Part shown: one piece after another, positions 44,901 to 53,663 of the stretch
Layout: the number at the start of each line of letters is the position of its first letter
How positions within the stretch are numbered: position 1 is the first letter of the stretch
DNA from: CBFHWU01 sp965659665
Lineage (GTDB): Bacteria; Bacteroidota; Bacteroidia; Flavobacteriales; Flavobacteriaceae
DNA length: 63,664 bases
Direction: 5' to 3'
NCBI GenBank assembly: GCA_965659665.1
Contig: CBFHWU010000006.1
Span: 1-63,664 of the forward strand
Made by a program: the position numbers and the translations under genes
The notes under the pieces: generated by a model
Told to the model about the DNA's origin: nothing
The model's input: only the letters and a program-made list of their open reading frames with translations
Databases searched by the model: none

Positions 44901-46024
44901 AATTACCTTTGGTTAATAACAATAGCATCACTCCAGCAGTCGAAATTATTATCGAAGATACCGGAAAAGGGATTCCAAAAGAAAATCAAGAGAAAATTTT
45001 TGAGCGTTTTTTCCAATCTCAAGAACTTGATAAACAATACTATGGAGGCACCGGTATTGGTCTTGAAGTAGTTAAAACCTTTGTTGAACTTCACAAAGGA
45101 AAAGTTGAAGTTGAGAGTAAAATTAAAAAAGGAACAAAGTTTAAATTATATTTTCCAATCGATCGAAACTTGTTACGTTCAGGAGAATTAACAACCCAGA
45201 TGAGTGAATCCGAGATTATATCCGCTACCTCGAAAATTGAGGCTGATGAATTTATTGAGTCAAATAAAGAACCCTCAAAACTTCAGACTCTTTTGATTGT
45301 CGAAGACAATCATGAGTTAAGAACTTATCTGAAAAGTGAACTTAAAAAAGAATACAAAATTATTGAAGCTGAAAATGGACAAATTGGTTTAGAGGAAGCC
45401 AAAAAAAAACTACCTGACCTTATTATCACAGACGTAATGATGCCTGAAATGGATGGGCTTTTATTTTCCAAAAAATTAAAACAAGATATCAATACCTGTC
45501 ATATTCCGATTTTAATGCTTACCGCCAAAACCATGCACGATGATCGAATTAAAGGCATCGAGTCGGGTGCTGATGTTTATTTAAAAAAACCATTTAGTTT
45601 AAAACTTCTTAAATCTCATCTCAATCAACTGAAGACAAGTCGACAATTATTGTTTAAAAAATATTACAAAGGAGTTGTTGTTTCGGAAAATACTACAAGT
45701 TTGGATAATTCATTCATGAATAAAATATTGGTCTATATCAACGAAAATATTTCTGACGAAAAACTATCCGTTGAAACGTTAGCTACAGAGTTTTCGATGA
45801 GTCGAAGCAAATTATATCGTAAGATTAAAGTCCTTACAGGAAGTTCAGCCAATGAGTTTGTGCGTAAAATTCGTCTTGAAAAAGCAAAAGAATTAATTGA
45901 ACATTCTGATTTGACATTTAGTGAAATTGGATATAACGTTGGTTTTTCTTCACACTCATACTTTACAAAATGTTTTAAACTCTATTTTGGGATCACTCCT
46001 AAAGAAATGCGTAAAGAATCCTAA
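41909..46024 (+). CDS. Hybrid two-component system sensor/regulator
   Basis: A 1371-residue single-chain signalling protein. A signal peptide (residues 1-19) precedes a two-propeller periplasmic sensor built of repeats such as 'IWFTTYGDGVIKHN', 'VWIGTWHNGIYFL' and 'VWIGTFGGGLHSYD', then a Y_Y_Y domain (about 720-795). One membrane helix (802-820) follows. Inside the cell come HisKA with H857 in 'NISHEFRTPLT', the ATPase ('NLLSNAFKATPDGGKV', 'DTGKGIPKEN', 'GGTGIGLEVVK'), a receiver with D1175 in 'LIITDVMMPEMDG', and an AraC-type DNA-binding end ('FSEIGYNVGFSSHSYFTKCF'). All catalytic residues are present. Such proteins bind a breakdown product in the periplasm and switch on their locus. Here the ligand is presumably a xylan oligomer, possibly sulfated. 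Confidence 0.95.
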   Translation: MLKSIFFLSGLFFSIVLKAQSVEQNLSFFTRDNDVIQNAVTSMFQDDLNQIWFTTYGDGVIKHNSSEFKSYKFQSDESNSLNSSIVYTAIQDGNKRIWAGTEVGLNKYVMEEDNFESIQFKNQNNFKYPIHAIESLNDSILLLGTHQNGLLKYNINQNLYDLIPTDSAVTLSNFLIEDITKTENSRFFIGTNYGLMELDLSTNRIQYATFVVDGQKIKIDQSIHSLLINENRLWVGTSTKGLIGIDLVGDNPAYIHKEFTDQRILSLDITASNLLLCATENDGLFLTDLNGQVQKNYLQDKKDVESVKSNSIWSVFVDDKSRIWLGYYNKGVDVSDPLYNKFHTLKINEGNSSYYYRNSVTGIAKDNKSRFWFSTFDGGVEVYDPKTKQIVNLSQANNPIADGFKIEDAPTVFIDTRDNVWIGTWHNGIYFLENGSRTFKNFNQQTIGDDLKSNRIMSFDEDSKGRVWIGTFGGGLHSYDQNLNSFTHHHSNAFSTYNIESSNIRKVYVDQNDHVWIGTRQGLFEIFQPEKQSNYEVKKIPLFSKNKSKSIGTNNIVVSLFQDKEENLWIGTLGDGLYRYNLKSTEVNSYDTNQNFMHETVFSIMESKQGTIWITGNKGVSSYNDTTDKFRNYDSTDGLLSNKNNYNSSFVDHDLIYFGNTEGVNYVDPLAITFNPNPPNTIFTNLKINNKVVRVSSDNSPLNKPITYQDQITLNDQQSEFTIEFVGVNYTRNENNLYQYMLEGYDNEWIYSGVNNNASYSRLRPGKYIFRVKSANNDGVWNSSASELNITILPAWWESNTAYVFYVILIIGLTIIFYKVFRQRIAQKQLIEFQKEERRQVEELNTKKIQFFTNISHEFRTPLTLIMNPLEDIINNGHYNRETLLKKHKIIHKNTNRLMRLIDELMDFRKLNYGRLNLNVTELKLDIFILDIVNHFSEEALDRNISLYTSFQNSKTNFWADRSMLEKIIFNLLSNAFKATPDGGKVSIRTLFHYNGVKLPLVNNNSITPAVEIIIEDTGKGIPKENQEKIFERFFQSQELDKQYYGGTGIGLEVVKTFVELHKGKVEVESKIKKGTKFKLYFPIDRNLLRSGELTTQMSESEIISATSKIEADEFIESNKEPSKLQTLLIVEDNHELRTYLKSELKKEYKIIEAENGQIGLEEAKKKLPDLIITDVMMPEMDGLLFSKKLKQDINTCHIPILMLTAKTMHDDRIKGIESGADVYLKKPFSLKLLKSHLNQLKTSRQLLFKKYYKGVVVSENTTSLDNSFMNKILVYINENISDEKLSVETLATEFSMSRSKLYRKIKVLTGSSANEFVRKIRLEKAKELIEHSDLTFSEIGYNVGFSSHSYFTKCFKLYFGITPKEMRKES

Positions 46025-46050
46025 AATATTATTCTAATTTAGGCTTTTTT
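46020..46050 (+). terminator. Possible terminator between convergent genes
   Basis: CCTAAA (46020-46025) and TTTAGG (46038-46043) form a short AT-rich stem followed by a six-base T-run on the plus strand. It overlaps the stop codon of the hybrid sensor and the last codons of the convergent gene at 46029. The stem is weak, so the call is tentative. Confidence 0.4.
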
Positions 46051-46694
46051 ATAACTATGACAGTTGCTGTTGATAAGGTCGACAAATACCATTTTTCTGT
46101 TACTATAGGCACATCAGCATTTTCCTCAATAAATCGCAAATCAGCCGTGTTTAAGCCTATTGCGCCTTGATTTAAGGCTGTGAAATCAAACTTGTTTTCC
46201 CCCTCTATTAATTTAACTTCAAAAACATAAAAAGAATTTTTTAAATAAAGTGTTGGGATTAAAATGATATCGTTCACACGAATCATTACACGGTCACCGT
46301 CTTGTTCACCAAAATCACGTGCGACAATAACCATTTTGTCCGCTGTAGTTTTAACAACTTCAAGGGTTATATCACCTGTGTTAACAGCAGAAGAATTCTC
46401 AGATAAATTGGGAACAACAGTTTTTTTTAAGTTTTTTAAGTAAGGTAAACTAGCATCTAAAAACTTTTCTTTTTCAAATAAGTTAGGTTCAGATTCTGTT
46501 TTTTTGGTGAGAAAAGAAAATTCATCAGTTGGATCATCCGCATTTAATAACCCTAATGTTTTTTTATTGGGGGTATAATTTGGAAGTTTAGCAGATCCTC
46601 CTAATTCTTGAGCTACAACATAGCTTGAAACGAAAAAAAGTAAAGTGACTAAAGTTGCTTTACTTTGATTACTATAGCATTTCCAACAAAACAT
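46029..46694 (-). CDS. Secreted protein of unknown function
   Basis: This 221-residue protein is not recognised. A hydrophobic stretch at residues 14-28 ('LVTLLFFVSSYVVAQ') with basic residues before it makes a signal peptide. The following 80 residues look flexible (Asn, Pro, Lys-rich). Residues 105-221 look like a beta-sandwich ('GDRVMIRVNDIILIPTLYL', 'FYVFEVKLIEGENKFDFTAL') and end in a hydrophobic strand and lysines. The start ATG at 46694 lies inside the upstream 69-residue gene, overlapping by 46 bases in another frame, which is unusual but leaves no better start. It is downstream of ccsBA on the same strand, so it may be part of that transcript. No role in xylan use is implied. Confidence 0.6.
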   Translation of the reverse strand: MFCWKCYSNQSKATLVTLLFFVSSYVVAQELGGSAKLPNYTPNKKTLGLLNADDPTDEFSFLTKKTESEPNLFEKEKFLDASLPYLKNLKKTVVPNLSENSSAVNTGDITLEVVKTTADKMVIVARDFGEQDGDRVMIRVNDIILIPTLYLKNSFYVFEVKLIEGENKFDFTALNQGAIGLNTADLRFIEENADVPIVTEKWYLSTLSTATVIVIKKPKLE

Positions 46695-46858
46695 ATTCCC
46701 CCATTAAATAAAATTAATCCTATTGTTCCGAGCAAAAACCATGCCTGACCGTTGAGTTTAGCAATAATGGCTTCTCCCAAAACACTCAAACCAGCTCCAA
46801 TACAAAGGAGTCCAAAAATAGAATAAAACCACCACTTGTATTTCGGTTTAAGAATCAA
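46649..46858 (-). CDS. Small two-helix membrane protein, TTG start
   Basis: This 69-residue protein is not recognised by family. Two hydrophobic helices are clear ('WWFYSIFGLLCIGAGLSVLG' and 'FLLGTIGLILFNGGICFVGN'), with basic residues at both ends, so it sits in the inner membrane. It has no ATG: the only early start is TTG at 46858, which overlaps the end of ccsBA by 11 bases. The downstream secreted-protein gene overlaps its last 46 bases. The tight overlap with ccsBA suggests co-expression with cytochrome c assembly. Confidence 0.55.
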   Translation of the reverse strand: MILKPKYKWWFYSIFGLLCIGAGLSVLGEAIIAKLNGQAWFLLGTIGLILFNGGICFVGNAIVIKVKQL

Positions 46859-49800
46859 AATGTTTTTTGTATTTAAAGTAAGAAAATAATCCTAAAACAG
46901 CAACTATCACAATAGAATAATAGACAAAGTTTGGGGTAATTACTTTATCACCACTAGCGTAAGAGTGTAAGCCCGTAAGATAAAAATTCACGCCAAAATA
47001 AGTCATAATAATGCTTGCGAAAGCAATAATTGACATCAAGTTAAAAAGCCATTTACTTCTCATTCCAGGAACAAGTCGCATATGTATTACAAAAGCATAT
47101 ACCAAAATACTAATCAAGGCCCATGTTTCTTTTGGATCCCATCCCCAATATCGACCCCAACTTTCATTCGCCCACTGACCCCCCAAAAAGTTACCAATAG
47201 TGAGCATAACCAAACCAACAGTAAGTGCCAATTCATTGACAATTGTAAGCTCGTTTAAGTTTATAATCATTTTAGGTTTATTTTTTTTATTGGTAAGGAT
47301 AATTAAGAGTAAAGAAATTACACCTAAAATCATTCCTAAAGTAAAGGGACCATAACTCCCAACAATAACAGCCACATGAATCATCAACCAGTAGCTATCC
47401 AAAACAGGAACCAAATTAGCTATTTCAGGATCCATCCAATTCCAATGAGCAATCATCAAAATCATAGAGGTAACAAAAGCAGTTGCAGCAATAGTAAGGT
47501 TTGATTTACGGCCAAACGCCAAACCAATACCAACCGTAGCCCAAGCGACATAGATCATTGATTCGTAAGCATCACTCCATGGAGCGTGACCCGATATATA
47601 CCAACGAGCAGCCAACCCTAATGTTTGAAGAGCAAATAATCCTATTACTATCCCTATACATCCATTCACCGCATATCGAAGCCATCGATTGTCATAAAAT
47701 ATTTGAACAATTAAAACGACAAACATTAACGTACCGATATACATATACCAACTAAAAAGCTGCTTGAAAATATCGTATTTGTTATATAGTATTTCTGCTT
47801 CAATTTTTTCTTTAGCAGGAACTATTTCAGCACCATATTGACGCTGGAAACCTTCAATACTTTGAATTATTTTTCCAGCCTGATCATAATCAGATTGACG
47901 AAGTGAAGTAAGGTATAAAGGCAAAACATTTTGCACGTATAAAGAATCAACACCCTGAAATTGTCCGTCCTCAACTTCAGGTAACGAAATCCATTTGTTA
48001 TTTTCACTGTTTGGAATAGGAAAAATACGCAATACCTTTCCTTCAAGTGCAGCGTACAACAAATTGACCCTGCGGTCAACTTGAATAAAATCTTTTTGAA
48101 ATTGATTGGGTGTTGCGGATTTGTAAGCCTGCTCCAAATAAGGAGCTAATTTGTAATTCCCTTGTCCGTCAAAAAAATCGACAAAAGAAGCATATTTACT
48201 TTTGGTATCTACTCCAACAATAGATCTAAGACTATCGTTTCCTCTTTTCATATAGACAAACGGGACTTGGTACCACAACAAAGGATTTTGAGTCATAGAC
48301 AACAAAACTTGATCAGCATTTAGCGATTGATAATGATCATATTTACTTACTTTTCGAACCAATTCGGAAGCAAATGTATTGGCTGGTTTCATTCGTCCTC
48401 CACTATCTTGAATAATCAATTTTCCAAATTTAGCTGCTTCCACCGCAGGAACACTTTGAGCTAAAAGTAAAGAATCTACATGTTGCTTTGAAGTTGGAGT
48501 ATGTTGATGATTTTGTGCTGATAGTATTGACCCAAATAACAGCAAAGACATGGCAAGTGTTCTCTTTTTTTTCCGCAAATTGTCAAGTTGTTTTGCTAAC
48601 GACTTGAAACGTGTTTTTCCAAAGAATAATATGCCCATTAAACCGATATATAATAAAAAATATCCCGCGTATGTTATCCATGTTCCCCATTGATCATGGT
48701 TCACAGATAATACGGTGCCTTTTTCATCAGGATCAAAAGAGGCTTGAAAAAAACGATAGCCTTTATGGTCTAAAATATGATTCATGTAAATATCATAGTC
48801 AAATGAAGTGTCATCTTCAACGGTAACTTTACTCATAAAGCTACTGTAACTCTTTTCGGTTCCAGGGTATTTTTCGGCGATAAAGTCGTTTAAGTAGACG
48901 GCAAATGGCAGTTGTAGCTCTTTAGATCCATATTGCACCCAAAAATCTAAACCACCCACGGTTACTTTTTTGGGATTATTGACCACTCCTTTAGCCCCTA
49001 ATACTTCAACTTTTTCGGCATCTCCGTTTGAGCTTATTTGTATAGTAAGGGCATCTTGAGGAGATTCATCATCTTCTACTATACCATATGATCCTCTGAT
49101 CATCGGATCTGGAAACACAAATTGCATCCCTGCAGTTGAATATAACGAGCGGAGCTGTAAAGGTTGCGTTAGGTTGGCTTTCAGACCGCCCTGCTGTTGA
49201 TCTGTCATCCGAAGATAACTTCCCTCAAAAGGAGATTCGATAAAATAGTTACCCTCTTTTAATGTTATGTTTATCGCTCCATCAGTAGGGTTATTGAGAG
49301 TAAAAAGAACGTTGTGAATGTTTGAAATTTCCCCTTCTTTAATAAAGTGTTCATGGCGCGTTCCGTCTCCAGCTTCTACAATTTTTAAATAATTTTCTCC
49401 GTTTGGGTCTTCCACCAGGCCTTCGGATGCTCCATTAATGAAGTTTAGATATTTAATCTCAAAATCTTGACCGTTAAAATCATCGGTCCAGCGAAAACGA
49501 TTATCAGTTACTTCAGCAAGCAACAGATCGTCTTCCATCAATTTTCGAAGGGGTTGTCCGTTAATTTCTCCGTCAACAAAAATTTTCAAATATGTTTTTT
49601 CAGAAAAAAAGGAATTCGAACTGTTGTTTTCACGAATAGGCATTACCCCTTCAAAACCAATGTATCGTGTAACAAAAGCTCCTAATAAAATTAAAATCCA
49701 TGATAGGTGAAGCAGTAAAACAGGCCACTTTTCCCAACGCAACAAACGATACCGAGAGATATTTCCTATAAAATTAATTACAAAAAAAACCATCATGGCT

Positions 49801-49961
49801 TCAAACCACCACGCATTATATACCCATATACGAGCAGTTGTAGTGTTATGTTCACTTTCTATAAAAGTACCCACACCCATGGCAACGCAGAATACGATAA
49901 ATAATAACGACGTTAACCGGGTTGAGAATAGCAAATTAAGCAATCCTTTTGATGATAACAT
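46848..49961 (-). CDS. ccsA: CcsBA cytochrome c assembly protein (fused CcsB-CcsA)
   Basis: A 1037-residue inner-membrane protein joining two system II subunits, as is normal in Bacteroidota. The N-terminal ResB/CcsB-like part has helices at about 10-110 and a large periplasmic domain up to about residue 430. A second periplasmic block (about 480-720) leads to the CcsA part, whose 'GQWANESWGRYWGWDPKETW' is the Trp-rich haem-handling motif, with flanking His residues in 'ARWYISGHAPWSD', 'MIHVAV' and 'FVIHMRLVPG'. It exports haem and joins it to apocytochrome c. The ATG at 49961 is taken as the start; the frame extends to a TTG two codons earlier. A TAATTTTG promoter element stands 17 bases upstream. 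Confidence 0.9.
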   Translation of the reverse strand: MLSSKGLLNLLFSTRLTSLLFIVFCVAMGVGTFIESEHNTTTARIWVYNAWWFEAMMVFFVINFIGNISRYRLLRWEKWPVLLLHLSWILILLGAFVTRYIGFEGVMPIRENNSSNSFFSEKTYLKIFVDGEINGQPLRKLMEDDLLLAEVTDNRFRWTDDFNGQDFEIKYLNFINGASEGLVEDPNGENYLKIVEAGDGTRHEHFIKEGEISNIHNVLFTLNNPTDGAINITLKEGNYFIESPFEGSYLRMTDQQQGGLKANLTQPLQLRSLYSTAGMQFVFPDPMIRGSYGIVEDDESPQDALTIQISSNGDAEKVEVLGAKGVVNNPKKVTVGGLDFWVQYGSKELQLPFAVYLNDFIAEKYPGTEKSYSSFMSKVTVEDDTSFDYDIYMNHILDHKGYRFFQASFDPDEKGTVLSVNHDQWGTWITYAGYFLLYIGLMGILFFGKTRFKSLAKQLDNLRKKKRTLAMSLLLFGSILSAQNHQHTPTSKQHVDSLLLAQSVPAVEAAKFGKLIIQDSGGRMKPANTFASELVRKVSKYDHYQSLNADQVLLSMTQNPLLWYQVPFVYMKRGNDSLRSIVGVDTKSKYASFVDFFDGQGNYKLAPYLEQAYKSATPNQFQKDFIQVDRRVNLLYAALEGKVLRIFPIPNSENNKWISLPEVEDGQFQGVDSLYVQNVLPLYLTSLRQSDYDQAGKIIQSIEGFQRQYGAEIVPAKEKIEAEILYNKYDIFKQLFSWYMYIGTLMFVVLIVQIFYDNRWLRYAVNGCIGIVIGLFALQTLGLAARWYISGHAPWSDAYESMIYVAWATVGIGLAFGRKSNLTIAATAFVTSMILMIAHWNWMDPEIANLVPVLDSYWLMIHVAVIVGSYGPFTLGMILGVISLLLIILTNKKNKPKMIINLNELTIVNELALTVGLVMLTIGNFLGGQWANESWGRYWGWDPKETWALISILVYAFVIHMRLVPGMRSKWLFNLMSIIAFASIIMTYFGVNFYLTGLHSYASGDKVITPNFVYYSIVIVAVLGLFSYFKYKKHFDS

Positions 49962-49977
49962 AGCCAATTTTTTTTTA

Positions 49978-50004
49978 CAAAATTAGCTAAATAAAGAGGA
50001 TTAA
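49978..50004 (-). promoter_or_regulatory. Candidate promoter of ccsBA
   Basis: On the minus strand, TTA, 16 bases, then TAATTTTG (49978-49985) resembles the Bacteroidota promoter TTG-N17-23-TAnnTTTG. It has one mismatch in the upstream element and a spacing that is short by one. It lies in the 54-base gap between the aconitase stop and the ccsBA start. Confidence 0.4.
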
Positions 50005-50015
50005 CCTATAATATT

Positions 50016-52280
50016 TCAAGTGTTTTGTTGTTTGATCAAATTCAGTGCAGAGCCTGCTTTAAACCATTCGATTTGAGAATTGTTATATGTGTGGTTGGAC
50101 TTTATAAGGTCAACTGTTCCATCAGAATGAACAACTTCAATAGTGAGTTGTTGTCCTGGTTGAAATGAATTTAAATCAATAAAATTGAACGTATCATCTT
50201 CTTGAATTAAATCATAATCTGCTTCATTATCAAACGTAATTCCGAGCATTCCTTGTTTTTTAAGGTTGGTCTCATGAATACGAGCAAATGACTTCACAAG
50301 TACAACCATAACACCCAAGTGACGAGGTTCCATAGCAGCATGTTCTCTTGACGACCCTTCGCCGTAGTTATGATCTCCAATGATTACAGTTGTTATTCCC
50401 TTAGCTTTATAGTCTCTTTGAACATCGGGAACACCAGCATACTCTCCAGTAAGTTGATTTTTGACATAGTTAGTTTGTTGATTGAAGGCGTTTATGGCAC
50501 CTATCAAGCAATTATTCGAAATATTATCAAGATGCCCTCTATAGCGAAGCCAAGGTCCAGCCATAGAAATATGATCGGTGGTACATTTTCCATATGCCTT
50601 GATGAGTAGTTTGGCTGCTGTAATATTTTCGCCATTCCAAGGTTGAAATGGCGTTAAAAGCTGAAGACGTTCTGAGGTTGGACTAACCACTACCTCAACA
50701 CCTGTTCCATCTTCAACAGGGGCCAAATATCCATTATCTTTAACCTCAAAGCCTTTAGGAGGTAATTCCCATCCTGTAGGTTCTTCTAACATTACTTCTT
50801 GACCTTCTTTATTGATCAGTTTGTCTTTCATAGGATTAAAGTCCAGACGACCCGAAATTGCTATTGCAGCCACCATTTCGGGGGAAGCAACAAAAGCGTG
50901 TGTGTTAGGGTTGCCATCTGCTCGTTTTGCAAAGTTTCGATTGAAAGAGTGAACAATTGTATTTTTTTCTTTTTTATCTGCACCATCACGATCCCATTGT
51001 CCAATACATGGTCCACAGGCATTTGTGAATATTTTGGCGTTTAATTCTTCAAAAGTTCCTAATAATCCATCACGTTCTGAAGTGTAACGCACTTGTTCTG
51101 AACCTGGGTTGATACCAAATTCTGCTTTCGTGTTTAACCCCTTAGCTATCGCTTGCTCGGCTATAGAAGCAGCACGAGATAAATCTTCATAGGAGGAGTT
51201 GGTACAAGAACCTATTAATCCCCACTCTACTTTTAAAGGCCAATCATTTTGGATGGCTTTTTCGGTAATCGATCCTACTGGAGTAGCGATATCTGGTGAA
51301 AAAGGGCCGTTTACGTGGGGAAGTAATTTTGATAAGTTAATTTCAATAACTTCATCAAAATATTCTTCAGGACTTTGATAAACTTCAGGATCTCCCGTTA
51401 AATAATCTTTTACTTGATTTGCGGCATCAGCAACATCGTCACGACCTGTAGAACGTAGGTAACGTTCCATGGCCTCATCATAGCCAAATGTTGAAGTTGT
51501 CGCTCCTACCTCGGCTCCCATATTACAAATGGTACCTTTTCCTGTGCAGGACAGGTTTAGGGCTCCTTCTCCAAAATATTCAATTATAGCTCCTGTTCCC
51601 CCTTTGACAGTGAGAATTCCAGCTACCTTTAAAATAACATCTTTAGGGGCTGTCCATCCTGAGAGTTTTCCAGTTAGTTTAACTCCGATAAGTTTAGGGA
51701 ATTTTAATTCCCAAGGCATACCGGCCATAACATCTACTGCATCAGCTCCACCCACTCCAATGGCCAGCATTCCTAAACCACCTGCATTTACGGTATGGGA
51801 ATCTGTACCAATCATCATACCTCCAGGAAAAGCATAGTTTTCTAAAACCACTTGATGGATAATCCCTGCTCCTGGTTTCCAAAAACCAATTCCATATTTA
51901 TTGGAAACAGACTCTAAAAAATTAAAAACCTCATTGCTCGAATTAATAGCCACTTGAAGATCTTTACTTGCCCCAGATTTAGCCTGAATAAGATGATCAC
52001 AATGAACAGTTGTAGGAACAGCAACCTTTTGTTTTCCTGCTTGCATAAACTGAAGAAGAGCCATCTGGGCTGTTGCGTCTTGGCAAGCTATTCGATCAGG
52101 GGCAAAATCAACGTAATCATTGCCGCGATTAAAGGCTTTTTTTGGTAATGCTTCCCATAAATGTGCATATAAAATCTTTTCGGAAAGTGTTAATGGTTTT
52201 TTAGTTAATTTTCGTGCATTATCAACACGATTTGAAATATTATCATAAACTTGTTGAATCATTTCAATATTAAAAGCCAT
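50016..52280 (-). CDS. acn: Aconitate hydratase (mitochondrial-type)
   Basis: A 754-residue cytoplasmic TCA-cycle enzyme that turns citrate into isocitrate. The length and sequence match the mitochondrial-type aconitase common in Bacteroidota. The Fe-S ligands are in 'GLIGSCTNSSYEDL' and 'NACGPCIGQWDRDG'. Active-site segments include 'DSHTVNAGGLGML' and the C-terminal swivel domain ('GDHNYGEGSSREHAAMEPRH'). It starts 12 bases after the SurA-like chaperone stop and is the last gene of a guaB-chaperone-chaperone-acn run. The iron-sulfur cluster makes it sensitive to oxidation and iron supply. Nothing unusual is seen. Confidence 0.96.
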   Translation of the reverse strand: MAFNIEMIQQVYDNISNRVDNARKLTKKPLTLSEKILYAHLWEALPKKAFNRGNDYVDFAPDRIACQDATAQMALLQFMQAGKQKVAVPTTVHCDHLIQAKSGASKDLQVAINSSNEVFNFLESVSNKYGIGFWKPGAGIIHQVVLENYAFPGGMMIGTDSHTVNAGGLGMLAIGVGGADAVDVMAGMPWELKFPKLIGVKLTGKLSGWTAPKDVILKVAGILTVKGGTGAIIEYFGEGALNLSCTGKGTICNMGAEVGATTSTFGYDEAMERYLRSTGRDDVADAANQVKDYLTGDPEVYQSPEEYFDEVIEINLSKLLPHVNGPFSPDIATPVGSITEKAIQNDWPLKVEWGLIGSCTNSSYEDLSRAASIAEQAIAKGLNTKAEFGINPGSEQVRYTSERDGLLGTFEELNAKIFTNACGPCIGQWDRDGADKKEKNTIVHSFNRNFAKRADGNPNTHAFVASPEMVAAIAISGRLDFNPMKDKLINKEGQEVMLEEPTGWELPPKGFEVKDNGYLAPVEDGTGVEVVVSPTSERLQLLTPFQPWNGENITAAKLLIKAYGKCTTDHISMAGPWLRYRGHLDNISNNCLIGAINAFNQQTNYVKNQLTGEYAGVPDVQRDYKAKGITTVIIGDHNYGEGSSREHAAMEPRHLGVMVVLVKSFARIHETNLKKQGMLGITFDNEADYDLIQEDDTFNFIDLNSFQPGQQLTIEVVHSDGTVDLIKSNHTYNNSQIEWFKAGSALNLIKQQNT

Positions 52281-52292
52281 AATTATAAATTT

Positions 52293-53663
52293 TTAATTCT
52301 TTATCCATTTACTTGAGAAATCACACGTACGATGGGAACGGTTAACATTGACATAGGTGTCATTTATTTTGTCTTTCATCCATTCTTGTATAGTGTTGAG
52401 TTGTTTTTCTTTAAGAGCCAGTTCTTTAATTTTTACGTAATCTTTTGCATAATCAGCAACATGTTCATCAAAGCGATTGGAAACTTTAATAATTTTATAC
52501 TTACTTTTTCCTGATAGATCTTCGTCTAATAAAGGGATGGAAATCTCGTCATCTTCGAGTTTGAGAATTTGGTTGTAAATGGTGGGGTCTAATTTTGTAA
52601 GCTCAAATCGAGTATTTCCTGTAGTAGGATTAATGATAACCCCTGAGTTTGCCTTAGTTTCTTTGTCATCTGAAAATTCTTTTGCTGCCTCCTCAAAACT
52701 CAATTCTCCATCTAATATACGTTTTTTTATGAGTGTCAATTTGTTTTTGGCATCCTCCAAAGCCTTATTAGAAACATTAGGAACTAATAAAATATGACGG
52801 ACATCGACTTCTCGTCCACGTATCTTATCAACCGTAACGATATGCCATCCAAAGTCTGTTTTGAAAGGTTGAGTGATTTCACCTTCTTGCAGACGGTAAG
52901 CTTGGTCACGAAACTCTTTGACCATTACTGGCCGGTTGCGATCAAGTGTGTAACGCCCTCCTTTTGACCGTGAGCCTGGATCCTGTGAATATAAAATAGC
53001 CTTAGATGAAAAACTAGAACCATTTTCTATGACATCATTTCGCATGGTTTCTAAACGTTCAATAATAAGTTGTTCTTCCTCAGAGGATACTTTTGGTTCG
53101 ATCACGATTTGAGAAATTTCGAGTTCTGTTCCAAAAATAGGTCGTTCATCAACAGGAATTTTATCAAAAAATTGACGTACTTCATCAGGGGTAATCTCAA
53201 TTTCTTCAATAATCTTTGATTGCATTTTCTGAGATAGTTGCTGTACACGATTGATTTCAAAAAGTTCATCCTTAAAACTTTGTTCATCTGGTTTTTTATA
53301 AAACTCTAATACTTTGTCTATTGAACCTAGTTGATTGACAAAATAATCGATTGTTCTATCGACATAATCATAGACTTCTTCATTACTCACTTCCAAACTA
53401 TCTTGTTCAGCATGATGCGCGTAAAGCTTGTCTTCCATTAGTTTTCCTAAGAGGCTACAGCGATCGATATTTTGGGTAGATATTCCTTGTGATTGAAGAT
53501 CGATATAGGCTTTATCAATGTCTGATTCAAGAATTACATAATCCCCTACTACCGATGCCACACCGTCAATTTTTATTCGACCGGGTGTTTGATTCTGACT
53601 CCATATACTTTGAAAAAAAATCAAACAGAAAAAAAGTAGTGGTCCTAATATTTTATTAGTCAT
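52293..53663 (-). CDS. SurA-like periplasmic chaperone / peptidyl-prolyl isomerase
   Basis: A 456-residue periplasmic protein with a signal peptide (residues 1-22, ending 'SIWSQ'). An N-terminal SurA-type helical domain ('VASVVGDYVILESDIDKAY') precedes two parvulin domains. The first is about residues 170-275 ('LEISQIVIEPKVS', 'GGRYTLDRNRPVM', 'TDFGWHIVTVDKI'). The second is about 280-385 ('VDVRHILLVPNVS', 'SFEEAAKEFSDD'). It helps outer-membrane proteins fold. The ATG at 53663 is the real start, since the frame upstream begins with TTG. It overlaps the preceding chaperone-like gene by 8 bases, so the two are coupled. Confidence 0.9.
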   Translation of the reverse strand: MTNKILGPLLFFCLIFFQSIWSQNQTPGRIKIDGVASVVGDYVILESDIDKAYIDLQSQGISTQNIDRCSLLGKLMEDKLYAHHAEQDSLEVSNEEVYDYVDRTIDYFVNQLGSIDKVLEFYKKPDEQSFKDELFEINRVQQLSQKMQSKIIEEIEITPDEVRQFFDKIPVDERPIFGTELEISQIVIEPKVSSEEEQLIIERLETMRNDVIENGSSFSSKAILYSQDPGSRSKGGRYTLDRNRPVMVKEFRDQAYRLQEGEITQPFKTDFGWHIVTVDKIRGREVDVRHILLVPNVSNKALEDAKNKLTLIKKRILDGELSFEEAAKEFSDDKETKANSGVIINPTTGNTRFELTKLDPTIYNQILKLEDDEISIPLLDEDLSGKSKYKIIKVSNRFDEHVADYAKDYVKIKELALKEKQLNTIQEWMKDKINDTYVNVNRSHRTCDFSSKWIKN

